Positions 22,656 to 32,854 of a DNA stretch of 64,000 nucleotides are shown piece by piece. Source of the stretch: Cyrtodaria siliqua (lineage: Eukaryota > Mollusca > Bivalvia > Adapedonta > Hiatellidae); NCBI GenBank assembly GCA_037043455.1, contig JAWPHD010002648.1:183246-247245 (forward strand), given 5' to 3'. Within the stretch, counting starts at the first letter, position 1. Each line of letters opens with the position of its first letter. The notes beneath the pieces are model-generated. The model was not told the origin of the DNA and did no database searches. It was given only the letters and a program-made list of their open reading frames with translations. The position numbers were made by a program, and so were the translations under genes.

Positions 22656-23950
22656 CGATTTGCCTGTGCAGTGTGACGGCGGTAAAACGTCTCCACATGC
22701 TTGCAATCAGAGCTGTTATTCATTCCGATCGTTGGAGATCGTTGACCCCGATGTTTACAGATATCGGGGGTACATTCTCAAATACCTTGGTTTCTTACTT
22801 TAATTTCGAATAGGTGGTTTCACTACTCCAGCCTTTACAGGTTCTCATTATTGTTTAATCACCATTATGATATGTTGCCTGCGTTTTAATTTAGTATTTT
22901 GAATGTTGCCTGTGATACGCAGGCTTCTTGAATGCTGCTTTTCCTGTTCGATTTTTATATCTGTATTCTTAACCTCTGCTCCCAACTAAATTCCATTTTA
23001 CGTTTTGTTAGGAACTGTGACCATACGCCGCTGGCCATGGAATGGTGTGAAAATATCGCACTTAAGGCTCCATGTTCACCGTCATATTCATACCATCTTC
23101 GGGATCGCTCAAATGTATGTACTATTGGCATTTAAATATTGAGTTCTGCTCAATCCGGGGCTAGAGGGCATGAACGGTAGCAAACATCGTTCACTACCGT
23201 TGATGAACAGTCTCAATCAAACCGAGACTGACATTTTTTTTGTATTTATTGTGTTCGATGATTTCCAAATATCTCCTTTCATGCCTTTTTATAAATCACA
23301 GTAGCTTTGCCTGTGCTGTGTGGCGGCGGTAAAACGTTTCCCCGTGCTTGCAATCAGAACGGTTATTCATTCTGATCTTTGGAGATCGCTGATCCCGATA
23401 TTTGAATTTCGAACAAGGGTTCCACTTCTCCAGCCTTTAAAGGTTCTGAGTATTAGTTAATCATCCTTAGGATATGTTGCCTGCTTTTTAATTTAGTCTT
23501 TTGACTTTTACCTGTGATATGCAAGCTTCATAACCCCACTCCAAGCTAAATTCCGTTTTGCGTCTTGATAGAAACTGGGACCACGTTCCGCTGGCCATGG
23601 AATGGTGTGAAAATACCGCATTGAAGGTTCCATGTTAACCGCATGTGCATACCATCTTTGGGATGGTTCAAATGTATGTACTATTGGCATTTTAAATATT
23701 GAGTTTTGCGCAACCCGTGGCTAGAAGGGATAAACGGTATCAAGCACGTTTCACTACCGTTCGTGAACAGTCAAAATCAAACCGAGATTGCAATATTTTT
23801 TGATTTATTGTTTTCGACCATTTCCAAATTTCTCCTTTCATACTTTTTTTATTGGGATAACACTATGGTAAGAGGGAGATTTGATAGGAAGAGGCTGATT
23901 CCAATAGTTTCTAGTGATTTCCACCAAATATTATTTGAAGTATTGTTGTA
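22656..23950 (+). repeat. Family B repeat, two tandem units
   Basis: Unit 1 is about 22,656-23,293 and unit 2 about 23,294-23,860. Each has, in order: GGCGGTAAAACGT(C/T)TCC; a GGTTATTCATTC(C/T)GATC-like block; CTCCAGCCTTTA(C/A)AGGTTCT; GATATGTTGCCTGC; CTGGCCATGGAATGGTGTGA; ATACCATCTT(C/T)GGGAT; the GAACGGTAG...CTACCGTT hairpin; the CAGTCTC...GAGACTG hairpin; and a TTTCCAAAT(A/T)TCTCCTTTCAT end. No coding capacity. Unit length varies through indels. Identity is about 85%. Confidence 0.8.
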
Positions 23951-24589
23951 ATAACATCTCAGATGAGTTTGACAATGTGCATAACTTAGCACTGAGTATA
24001 ACTGAAAGTAATTTATCATTAGCAGCATGGTTACAATATAACTTCATATATACATGTAGCATCTGAGGTCTACTGATGTTGATTTAAATGTTTTGTTTAT
24101 TTGATGAGATTTCTGATAATGTTGCCAATGAGCAAAATTGACGCATGACAACTTAAATAAACTTGTCTAAACTAAAATAAGGGATGTTCCTCATGTTTAC
24201 AGGATAACTGATGTAAACTTCTTCGTATTGTCAACAACTGATGTGAAGCTTTGTTTTGTTAATAAGGTCTTGTGTGAGTTTGACGATCATCAAAATTGAG
24301 CATTATATAGTAATTGCCCTTGATGTCAAAACATGGGAATTTCAATTTTGACCAATTTATGTTTGTGATTTCATATTTGTTTGGTGGTTATCCTTATAAA
24401 TGTTTTGATTTTACTGTGGTCATTGAATGACTCATTTTCTGTTCGGCTTTTATATCTATTTTTGTTTACATAATAACATAATTAAAACGGCTTCGGATTT
24501 TCAATCAGTTTGAAGTCATACCATAGAGCATGTCTTTCCTAGTAAATGGCATTGATCAGGTAAAATGAATAATAAATAAAAGTATGTAT
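23951..24589. other. AT-rich intergenic DNA, nothing recognised
   Basis: No coding or RNA features. The region between family B and the next RT-tail fragment shows no repeat partner in this window. Confidence 0.45.
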
Positions 24590-25015
24590 AAAAGTACAGG
24601 AAACAGGAAAATCAGCTTTCACAGAACACAGTAAACCAAAAATCTCGCGAAAAGACAAACAAGCATGGCAATGTTAATAAAGAATAAAGGCATATGACGT
24701 CACAAATACAAAGAGAGATGACAATAGTGCTACCGCCTTTGAACGCTGATTAAAAGGTTTATCAAACGAGGTTATGACCCTATCATTTTGCAAGCATTGC
24801 CTGCTTGGCGGAGGACCCATTTACAGTTCGCCACTATGATTTCCTCTTTAATTGTGCGATGACGGGTCAGGCTGTCGCTCTGGTTTCTGCTAAGTCACTG
24901 AGTACCTTCTTGGTGGATTTCTAGGCTATTTCTTTTTGTATTTATATATACACGAGCATTGTTGTGTTTATTTATATTGCCTAGGAATTATTGGTTAGAG
25001 AATAGATTTAGGGCT
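24590..25015. mobile_element. RT-element remnant with inverted extra 3' tail
   Basis: 24,590-24,745 is a minus-strand 3' tail of the second subfamily (AAAAGTACAGGAAACAGG, CACAGAACACAGTAAACC, CTACCGCCTTTGAACG). It joins directly to a plus-strand RT C-terminus at 24,746 (KRFIKRGYDPIILQ-like, CLVVDPFTVRHYDFLFNCAM at about 24,806-24,860) and then a plus-strand tail (24,880-25,015, TGCCTAGGAATTATTGG). The 5' end of the plus-strand part thus carries an inverted tail, the same topology as 37,358-38,486. Confidence 0.65.
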
Positions 25016-25029
25016 GGTATTTCGTTATT

Positions 25030-25365
25030 TACACTGTCTGTTCATGAACGGTAGTGAAATAGGCTTGCTACCGTTCACGTCCTCTAGCTCCGGGTTGAGC
25101 AGAACTGAATATTTAAAATGCCAATAGTACAAAATGTTGAGCCATCCTAAAGATGGTATGCATATGACGGTGAACACGGAACCTTGAATGAGGTGTTTTC
25201 ACACCAAACGATGGCCAGAGGCGTATGTTCCCAGTTTCTAGCAAAACGCTTTGCCCTAAACGAGAAAACAATGGGCAAAATAAACAAATTGGAGTTTAGC
25301 TAGGAGAAGAGTTTATGCAGCCTGCGTATCACAGGTAAGAGTCAAAAGACTAAATTAAACACAGC
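25030..25365 (-). repeat. Family B repeat, minus strand
   Basis: Minus-strand copy with the first hairpin intact (GAACGGTAG/CTACCGTTC near 25,044-25,077), then AGCTCCGGGTTGAGCAGAAC, CATCCTAAAGATGGTATGC, and CACAGGTAAGAGTCAAAAGA near 25,330. The second hairpin is lost at the 25,030 end. Confidence 0.75.
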
Positions 25366-26401
25366 TAACCCGAAGTTTGCAAATCACATATAAGTCAGGT
25401 CCTGATATTCCTTGAAGCAGAAGAGTTTTTAAATTATTTTTATATTTGGGAAAAATATCAGGGTTAAGATAATACAATGTTGCAAGGGTTTTATGAAGTT
25501 TATGGTAACGGTATCCCTGGTGGAGTAGCTTTTTAGTTATACATAGATTATCAATATTAAAGTCCTCACCTCGAGTACAAGCTCTAGAAAAACGAATAAG
25601 TTGAGACACGTATACCCCATAAGAAGTTGCGCGGGGAAAATCCCCATCTAAATGGGGATAATAAGCAATATCAAAATTAAAATCATCTCTCTTGTCACAG
25701 ATTTTGCTAAGTATTTCACCATTTTCAATAGCGAGATGTAAATCGAGGAAAGAAATGTTAGTATCAGAAATATTAGCTTTGTTAACTTCAATTTCTTTAT
25801 GATATATTAACCACAGTACATGTAGAACAGAAAGGGTTGTAAATGTTCAATATGTCATCCAGATACCGAGAGGTGTCTTTAAATGCTTCAGTTACATTTG
25901 CCTGGGTATCTGGTGATAGACTCAACATAACATCTCTTTCATAGCGATATAAAAACAAATCTGCGACAAACGGTTCACAGTTCGTACCCATAGGGATACC
26001 AACGATTTGTCTATAACAGTAGTTCCATACCTGATGAAAATATTATCTAATAGAGAATCAAGTGATTCGCAAACTTCATGACAAGTCTACATAGTGTAAT
26101 TGTCCAAACTGCCGTTAGTACAAAACACTGTAATATTGTTACAGGATCATAATGTAGTATTTTTCTTAGAAAACGTGTTTTGAATGAGAGCAAAAGGCTT
26201 GTCTTTGATAAGAGTGTGTGGTAAAGTGGTATATAATGGAGAAAAATCATAAGTACTTATAGATGCAGCTTGACTTTATAGCAAACTTTATGAAGAAAGT
26301 AGCCTGAAATTTTAATAGATCAAAATAAATTAATCCCAGAGTTTTCATAAGGTGTAGCACAATATTGTTTAATGTGATTTTTAACAGTTAGACACGATGT
26401 T
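25366..26401 (-). pseudogene. RT-element ORF copy, minus strand, both ends truncated
   Basis: Reading from 26,401 down: HIKQYCATPYENSGINLF-like (26,320-26,385), the motif A region near 26,210-26,260, the VGIPMGTNCEPFVADLFLY block (25,940-26,005), YLDDILNIYN (25,840-25,868), KIYDKRDDFNFDIAYYPHLD-like (25,655-25,705), then an open stretch SQLIRFSRACTRGEDFNIDN to 25,355. The last part covers the linker to LLLQGISGPDLYVICKLR and then meets family B. Several frameshifts and stops. Its 5' boundary lies directly against the 3' terminus of the next copy (26,403), so the two stand head to tail. Confidence 0.75.
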
Positions 26402-26402
26402 A

Positions 26403-27528
26403 AAAGAAATATAAAAAGATCGGACAGGGAAAGTAGCATTCAAGGAGGACAGTCAAACACAAAACACAGAAACAACCACGCAAACAGACAAACGACAAGG
26501 GAAAAGCAATAATAAATGCAAACGACATCAAAAACACAAAAGGGTTGACAATAGGGCCACCGCCTTAGAACTTTCAGTGGCAAAGTAGGCCACTGGGGGT
26601 TTAAACCGGTTCTAGGGTGCGCCAAACCTCACACTTACACTACTGTTATCCCATTAAAAGAGGACAGTGTAAATAAAGAAATCCCTGCCATGATCTAATC
26701 TCTAACCAACAAGGCAGCATCAATAGGCAATATAAGTAAAACACAAATATGCTCGTATACATATAATAAAAAAAAACAATAGCCTAGAAAGCCACAATGA
26801 AGGTACTCAATGACTTGGCAGAAGCCAGTGCAGTAAGAGAATAAACCATTAAGGGCACGACAAGAAAGATCATAGACAACATCAAACGCCATCGTCCCAA
26901 TGGGCTTTAGTTAGGCGTCATCATAGAGTCCACAGCCTGTCCGGTCATCGTACAATTAAAGAGGAAAGCATAGTGGCGAACTGTAAAAGGGTCCACCACT
27001 AAGCATGCAGTACATTGCAAAATGATAGGGTCATAACCTCTTTTGATAAACTTTTTAACAAGTTTAACAAAGATAGTATGAAAGTGATCATGACCAAGAA
27101 TCTTACGAAGTTTATAAATCACATCACCATAGATGTCAGGTTGTGATAGTCCTTGTCGCAGAAGAGTCCTTAAATTACTTTTATATTTCGAAAGGAGATC
27201 AGTGTTACGATAATACAATTTTGCAAAGGTTTTACGAAGTTTAAAGTAACGGTAACACTGATTGAGTATCTTTTCAGTTATACAAAGATTACAAATATTA
27301 AAGTCTTCAACTCGAGTACAAGCTCTAGAAAAACGAATAAGTACACCCCATACACCCCATAAGAAGTTGCTCGGGGAACCTCCCCATCCAAGTGGGGATA
27401 ATTAACGATGTCAAAATTAAAATCATCTCTCTTGTCATAGATTTTGCTAAGTAGTTCACCACTTTCAGTCGAGAGATCTAAATCAAGAAAAGAAGCGTTA
27501 TTATCCGCAAAATTAGCTTTGTTAAAGC
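26403..27528 (-). pseudogene. RT-element ORF C-terminal half with full 3' tail, minus strand
   Basis: The 3' terminus is AAAGAAATATAAAAAGATCG at 26,403. The tail occupies 26,403-26,905, including the stem-loop CAGTGGC/GCCACTG near 26,575. Coding remnants run from about 27,528 (NKANFADNNASFLDLDL-like) through NYPHLDGEVPRATSYGV (27,360-27,410) and YRYHKLRKTFAKLYYRNTDL (27,190-27,250). The 103-codon open end contains VIYKLRKILGHDHFHTIFVK, GYDPIILQCTACLVVDPFTV and FNCTMTGQAVDSMM (26,907-27,218). One of the best-preserved C-termini in the window. Confidence 0.8.
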
Positions 27529-27732
27529 TACAGAGTCCCTATATCAATCGATTTCTTCTTTGTAGGCGTGTCTTTATGTGTTACTTCATGTTCACCAGCT
27601 CATGTCGAAATCGGGTATTTAAGCGAGCAAATATATCGAAGGAAATTATTTACTGTATATACATCGACCAGTGCACATCGTACCTATACACAGGTAACAA
27701 TAATTTTTATAAAAAAAAAAAGTTTGCTTTTT
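27529..27732. other. Non-coding stretch with a poly-A/T tract
   Basis: Contains an A-run (27,711-27,721) that lies downstream of the minus-strand tRNA-like sequence as a T-run. No gene. Confidence 0.4.
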
Positions 27733-27798
27733 CCGGGGCTCGAACACACGACCTTCAGATTTCAAGTCCTGTGCTCTAACCACTGAACTACAACGCTA
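27733..27798 (-). tRNA. tRNA-like sequence, degenerate
   Basis: Minus strand: A-box-like TAGTTCAGTGGTTAGAGC and B-box-like TGTTCGAGCCC, about 28 nt apart, with a T-run (Pol III stop) shortly after. A TTGAAATC anticodon-loop-like segment would read Ser(UGA), but neither the acceptor nor the T-stem pairs. I read it as a tRNA pseudogene or SINE head rather than a functional gene. Confidence 0.5.
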
Positions 27799-28044
27799 CT
27801 TGAGAAAATAGTATAACATATTTGAACGCAACTAATGATGGATCAATAAATATGCAGTACATAGTTTCGCACGTGTAAATTTACATTGCCTGGTGTAATA
27901 CTGTATCTTATCAATATGAAACTAATACTTCGCCTCAAATCAACCATATCTCGACTTGTTATTTAGCGCTTGATGAGTTTGTGTGTGCTCTTGTTATTAC
28001 CTAATGCCTATTTAGTGTTAAAAATGCAACAAAATACCAATAAA
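27799..28044. other. AT-rich spacer between two tRNA-like sequences
   Basis: Nothing recognised. Confidence 0.4.
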
Positions 28045-28124
28045 TAGCAGTGGTCTAAAGGTTCAGCGTACATCTTTCAAATCTTACAAGTGCAAGGCTG
28101 TGGTTCAAATCCCGTTCCGGGCAA
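28045..28124 (+). tRNA. tRNA-like sequence, degenerate
   Basis: A-box-like TAGCAGTGGTCTAAAGG (28,045-28,061), B-box GGTTCAAATCCC (28,102-28,113), then CAACTATTTTTTT, a Pol III-type stop. Acceptor stem pairing is not clear. Possibly a tRNA pseudogene or a young SINE head. It faces the opposite way to the tRNA-like sequence 250 bp upstream. Confidence 0.5.
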
Positions 28125-28374
28125 CTATTTTTTTATCACATATATTCTGGAGCCGTATATTTATCGATGTTACCTGTACGGAGGCTAAATAAAAATGTGA
28201 ATTTGTTCGTATCAATTTCTCCTTATGTACCGACTTTTGGGGGGTTCGTCGATTTGAAACTACTTCACACGTGACTCATTCATTTTCATGAGTTATTACC
28301 AGTTAAAATAGGGACTGTACAGCTTTAAGCTGAAGTTCTTTAGCATAAATATAATTATCCATAGTTGGAAAGAA
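28125..28374. other. Non-coding spacer
   Basis: Nothing recognised, except that TAAGCTGAAGTT near 28,325 may begin the next RT fragment. Confidence 0.35.
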
Positions 28375-28565
28375 AGGGTTGTCAATGTTCAATATGTCAT
28401 CCAGATACCGAGAGGTGTCATTAAAGGCTTCAATAACATATGCATGGGTATCTGGTTAAAAGTTTGGGGATATTTGTATTGGTGCAGAACTAGAATTGGA
28501 AATAAAACGGGATGTATGTAGTTGTTTGTGTAATTTGGGAACCCAGTACATCGTTGGAAGTATGT
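28375..28565 (-). pseudogene. RT-element fragments, minus strand, rearranged
   Basis: Two pieces that are apart in the element are joined. The YLDD region (minus strand of 28,375-28,455; EAFNDTSRYLDDILNIDNPF-like) abuts the earlier YWVPKL/SNSSSAPIQI-like region (28,456-28,565). The 350 or so residues between them are missing. Confidence 0.65.
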
Positions 28566-29009
28566 TTTGCTTTTCGTAAATTGTGAAGCTATTTTGTAAC
28601 GTTTTTTTGTACTTTTGTACTTTTGTCATTAGTATAAATAAATATATAAATACTAAACTCCATCTGTTGTTTCAACTTTACAAGTATATCTTTGAAGAAC
28701 ACAATATCGATACATGATATCAGGGATTTTGACACATTTATGAGTTGAGTATAATTAAAATAGTAAAATCGGAAACATACGTTTAACATTGTACATTTGG
28801 ATTACAAAATAGCTCGAAAGAAATTATATGTAGACCATATATTTAATAAAGATAACAAAGTTCGTAATACACGGTAGGAATTAACTATTTCTGCTAAATG
28901 ATTATTTTCCAAAATGATATGCAATACTGAACTAATTTTAGTTTATGTTGTTTATATTATGTTTATATAAACATATGATAATACTTATTGCGGAAAAAAT
29001 GCGTACAAT
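28566..29009. other. AT-rich intergenic DNA
   Basis: No gene recognised. Confidence 0.4.
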
Positions 29010-29262
29010 AATGTCTCCATGGTCATAATCACTTTCATCCAATCTGTATTAAATGTGTTACGCATCTTATCAAAAGATGTCATGACGCTATCATTTGTAA
29101 CGCACTGCATGTTCAGTGGTTGACCCATTTACAGTTAGCCACTATGCTTTCCTTTTTGACTGTGTGATGACCGATCCTCCTATAATGCCGTTTACCTAAA
29201 TCCTCCAATACGGGTAGCGTTTGATGTTTGTCTTATATATTTCCTGGCTTACCCTTAATGGT
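29010..29262 (+). pseudogene. RT-element C-terminal fragment
   Basis: HGHNHFHPICIKCVTHLIKRCHDAIIC-type remnant: the family's GHDHFHTIFVKLV...GYDPIIL region with frameshifts, then a CSVVDPFTVSHYAFLFDCVM-like run near 29,105-29,168 and the start of the tail (GGTAGCGTTTGATG at 29,212). Confidence 0.65.
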
Positions 29263-30040
29263 TCGTTATTAATATTGAGTTCTGCTCAACCCGGGGCTAG
29301 AGGGCGTGAACGGTAGTAAGTACTTTTCACTACCGTTCTTGAGCAGTCTCAACCAAACCAAGACTGACATTTTTTGTATTTGATGTGTTCGACGATGATT
29401 TCTAAATTTCTCCTTTCATCACTGTATATTGCATGTGCAGTGTGGAGGGCGGAGTCAAAACGTCTATCAGTGCTTGCTATCAAAACCGTTATTCATTCAG
29501 ATTTATGGAGATCGCTATGCCCGATATTTACAGTTACCGGTGGTACATTCTCAAATACATGTTGTTTTTTACTTGAGTTTCGAATGGGTGGTTCCACTAC
29601 TCCAAACTTTAAAGGTTCTAAATAGTGTTTAATCAGCCTAAGGATAACTATGCTGCCTGCTTTTTAATTCAATATTTGCACTGCTATCTGTGATACGCAG
29701 GTTTTATAACCTCTGCTCCTAACTAAATCCCATTTTGTTTATTTCGCCCATTTCTCGATTAGGGAAACCATACGCCACTGGTCATGGAATGGTGTAAAAT
29801 ACCGCATTGACGATTCCATGTTCACTGCCATTTGCATACCATCTTCAGAAATGCTTACATTTCTGTACTATTGACATTGTTTATATTGAGCTCTGCTCAA
29901 CCCGGTGTCAGAGGGGGTGAATGGTAGCAAGCAATTTTGACTACCGTTCATGAGCAGTCTCAATCAAACCGAGACTGCATTTTTCTTGTAGTTAACGTGT
30001 TCGACGATTTCCAAATTTCTCATTTCATACATTTTTGTTC
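29263..30040 (+). repeat. Family B repeat, one full unit plus a second core
   Basis: First core at 29,270-29,420 (GAACGGTAG/CTACCGTTC), body at 29,420-29,880 with TGGTCATGGAATGGTGT and TACCATCTTCAG, second core at 29,885-30,040. In the second core the stem is GAATGGTAG/CTACCGTTC, which replaces one pair with G-U. Frames 29,374-29,632 are by-products. Confidence 0.75.
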
Positions 30041-30475
30041 TCTTGTCGTTCTGGTTTCTGACAAGTCATTGAGCACTTATTTGAGTTTTTAGGCGTTTGT
30101 TGTGGTTTGTTTATATTCATATATACACGATCATCTAAAATGTGCTATATGTATATTGCCTATTAGTGCTGCCTGTTACCATTGTTAGAGAAAAAAAATC
30201 ATGCCGGGGATTTATTTATTGACAGTCTCGTTTTACTAGGATGGCAATAATGTAAGAATGAGGTTTGGTGCACCCTATATACTAATTTAAACGTACAGCG
30301 GTATTTTTTTCACTGACCGGTTCAAGCTTGTTTTCCAATTGTCTACCCGTTTGTATTTGTGATGTCACATGCCATGTTTTCTGTTAAGTTTGTATTTGGT
30401 GTTCGTGTTAATGCGTGTTTTGGATGATTGTATTCTGTGAAAGCTACGTTTCCTGTTCGACTTGTTTACCTACTG
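30041..30475 (+). repeat. RT-element 3' tail, second subfamily
   Basis: TCTGGTTTCTGACAAGTCAT, TATTGCCTATTAGTGCTGCC, GGGGATTTATTTATTGACAG, GGTTTGGTGCACCCTATA, TTTTTTTCACTGACCGGTTC, GTGATGTCACATGCC, then GCGTGTTTTGG, TTCTGTGAAAGCTACG and TCCTGTTCGAC near 30,450. Same order as the 13.2-13.7 kb tail but with the alternative end. Confidence 0.7.
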
Positions 30476-30640
30476 TTATGTTGATGAACACTCAACCCGG
30501 GGCTAGAGGGCGTGAGCGGTAGCTAGCATATTTCACTACTACTCATGAACAGTCTCAATCAAACCGAGACTGCAATATTTCGTATGTGTCGTGCTCGGCC
30601 GTTTCCAAAGGTCCATTATCATACTCTTTTTTTTATTACA
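30476..30640 (+). repeat. Family B core
   Basis: ACTCAACCCGGGGCTAGAGG, GAGCGGTAG, then a damaged right arm (CTACTACTC), then intact CAGTCTC/GAGACTG. It ends in CCAAAGGTCCATTATCATAC, as does the 21.1-kb copy, so these two are closest relatives. Confidence 0.75.
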
Positions 30641-31860
30641 ACTGTTGTTTATTATTTATTTTTAGCGGTTACTGTTTAGTTTTGACGGCTTGGTCCTCTT
30701 TTAATACTTATCGATTGATTTGTAATTGTGTTTTATTGTAGAAGAGGACATGCATTATTTACAAAACGTAGTCAACCAAAAACGGTGCATGCAAATCAAA
30801 CATTACTTACAGAATAAATAAGTATTTATGAATACAGTACGGAACACCAGAGCATAAAAGAGGTACGGCATTGGTATAATAAGTTGCAAAAGGCCGCTGC
30901 TGGTTTACACGAGCTTCAAGGATGAACCTAATACTTTATGTTTAAATTGACAAAAATGAGTACCCTTAGTTAACATAACACGAAAGAGTGAAATGTCATC
31001 GTAAAACAGGTCCCAACGCTATGCTTTGTATAAAAGTTCTGTTTGCTTTTTAATTTATCCCGAATACTGTAATATTATTATTTAAACGGATTCCGTGTTC
31101 TTTATGATGCAAATAAACGAATTGCTTGACTAATAAACATGTATAACATAATCAGTGATTTTTGTTTTTAGTGCACAATGGGGTACAAAGAAGCTTGACT
31201 AATGACAACAAATGTTTATTATAAACAGTTTGACACATATATCAGTATCGATGGTATCTAGTACTCGTTTGCAATATTGTCCTCAATCAACATGATCAGA
31301 ATGTGTTACCTATCGTAGTTTTCCTTTTTTTCTTTTGAATTAGACTCAAGGGAGCTCCTATTTAAATTTAGATTGTCTATGAACTTGAAGTTAATCCAAG
31401 GCATGTTTTAGTTCAATGTTTTAAGACTGAAAACAGAAATCGTTCAGTTTTCGTCAAGATAATGTTAGAAATTACTCATATAAATCATGTAAATCGCTAT
31501 GGTATGTTTTTAACAATGTGTTTCTTAACAAATATTAACATTATGTTTTGGACCTTTATGTATGTAATGTGCTAGAATTTGGAAATTCAATAACGAAACT
31601 GTGTCTTAATCAGCATATCATTTAACCTATGCACAACAATATAAACAATAGGCGCAAATAAATCTGCTAACATGAGTAAGCGTCCCACTTTAAGAATTAG
31701 ATGTATCGAGATATGTATTTCACTTAAGGAGTGATATCTCGAGATAATTAACATGATTGCTATTTCAAAAATCAAATTAGGACTGTTTGAACACGTGATA
31801 ATGACGTAGACTACTTTGAACAGGAAATGAGATATTGAGTTATGAATAAAGCAGATATAT
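30641..31860. other. AT-rich intergenic DNA
   Basis: No gene recognised. A GAGATATC/GATATCTCGAGATA palindrome-like stretch lies near 31,708-31,746. The 104-codon minus-strand frame at 31,587-31,901 has no motif I know and runs into an RT tail. Confidence 0.4.
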
Positions 31861-32515
31861 AAAGAAATATAAAAAGATCGGTTAGGGAAAGTAGCATTCA
31901 AGGAGGACAGTCAACCACAAAACACAGAAACAAACACGCAAACAGACAAGCAAGAAGGCAAAAGCAATAATAAATGCAAACGACATCACAAACACAAAAG
32001 GGTTCGAATAGGCAATGTAGCATCAACTAAGAACACGTACAGAAACAACAAGTAATTATAAAAATGAATACAAGGCAAGACATGATAACACAAAAGGTTT
32101 GCCAATAGAGCTACCGTCTAGAATCGGTCTGTGGCAATATAATCATCTGGGGTTTTAAACTAGGTTTTCCGGTGCATCAAAGTTCACTCTTACTCCGTTG
32201 TCATCCTAATAACCCGTACAGTGGAAACAAACATTTCCTCGTCAACTTTATTTACACTGTCCCGTTGTATTGGAATGACAGTAGGGTAATTTTGAGGTTT
32301 GGTGCACCCTAGAACCTAGTTTAAACCTCCAGCGGTCTTTTTTTGCCACTGACCGTTTCAAGGCGGTAGCCTTATTGCTAACCATTTTTGTGTTTGTAAC
32401 GTCATATGCTTTTAAATTGTCATTCATGTTTGTCGTTTTGCGTGTGTTTTGGGTTTACTGTGTCCTTTGAAAGTTGCATTTTTTGTTCGACTTTTATACT
32501 TTTTTGTATTATCTA
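31861..32515. mobile_element. RT-element 3' tails as an inverted pair
   Basis: 31,861 carries the exact terminus on the minus strand (AAAGAAATATAAAAAGATCG), with its tail running to about 32,008. A second minus-strand tail piece is at 32,040-32,240. From 32,245 a plus-strand tail begins (TTTACACTGTCCCGTTG) and runs through GGTGCACCCTAGAACC and CAAGGCGGTAGCC to TTGTTCGACTTTTATACTTT near 32,505. The two orientations meet near 32,240, so both outer ends are element 3' ends. No coding sequence remains. Confidence 0.65.
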
Positions 32516-32684
32516 CTTAACAAGGCAGCAGTAATAGGCAATATAAGTATACCACATACATGATCATGTATATATAAATGTAAAATGACAAAAGCCTAGA
32601 AAGCCACAAAGCAAGAATTTAATGACTTTGCAGAAGCCAGACGGCCGTTTTGATACTGATCTTTACTCATTTTATAAACATATA
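32516..32684 (-). repeat. RT-element tail scrap, minus strand
   Basis: AACAAGGCAGCAGTAATAGG through AAGCCTAGAAAGCCACAAAG and GACTTTGCAGAAGCCAGA, as at 19.4-19.5 kb and 26.7-26.8 kb. Confidence 0.65.
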
Positions 32685-32854
32685 TAAAGCTACAGAGGTG
32701 ATCCCTTGACCCTGGTGTAAACCACAAGCATAGCGCTTTTGCCACTGACTCTATGTGTTTTTTTTGGTGTCGCACACTTTGCTTTTATTTGTCCTTGTAA
32801 TTATTGTTTGTTTATTGTTAGTTTTAAAAAATGTAACGAAAAAGTCTACACAAT

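Noticed and set aside
22424..22813. 129-codon plus-strand frame
   Set aside because: It starts in an RT-element tail and ends in family B, so it spans two unrelated repeats and cannot be a real protein.
29270..30040. Hammerhead ribozyme in the family B hairpins (such ribozymes occur in Penelope-like elements)
   Set aside because: The double hairpin lacks the CUGAUGA and GAAA core boxes, and I did not find a convincing core in the RT tails either.
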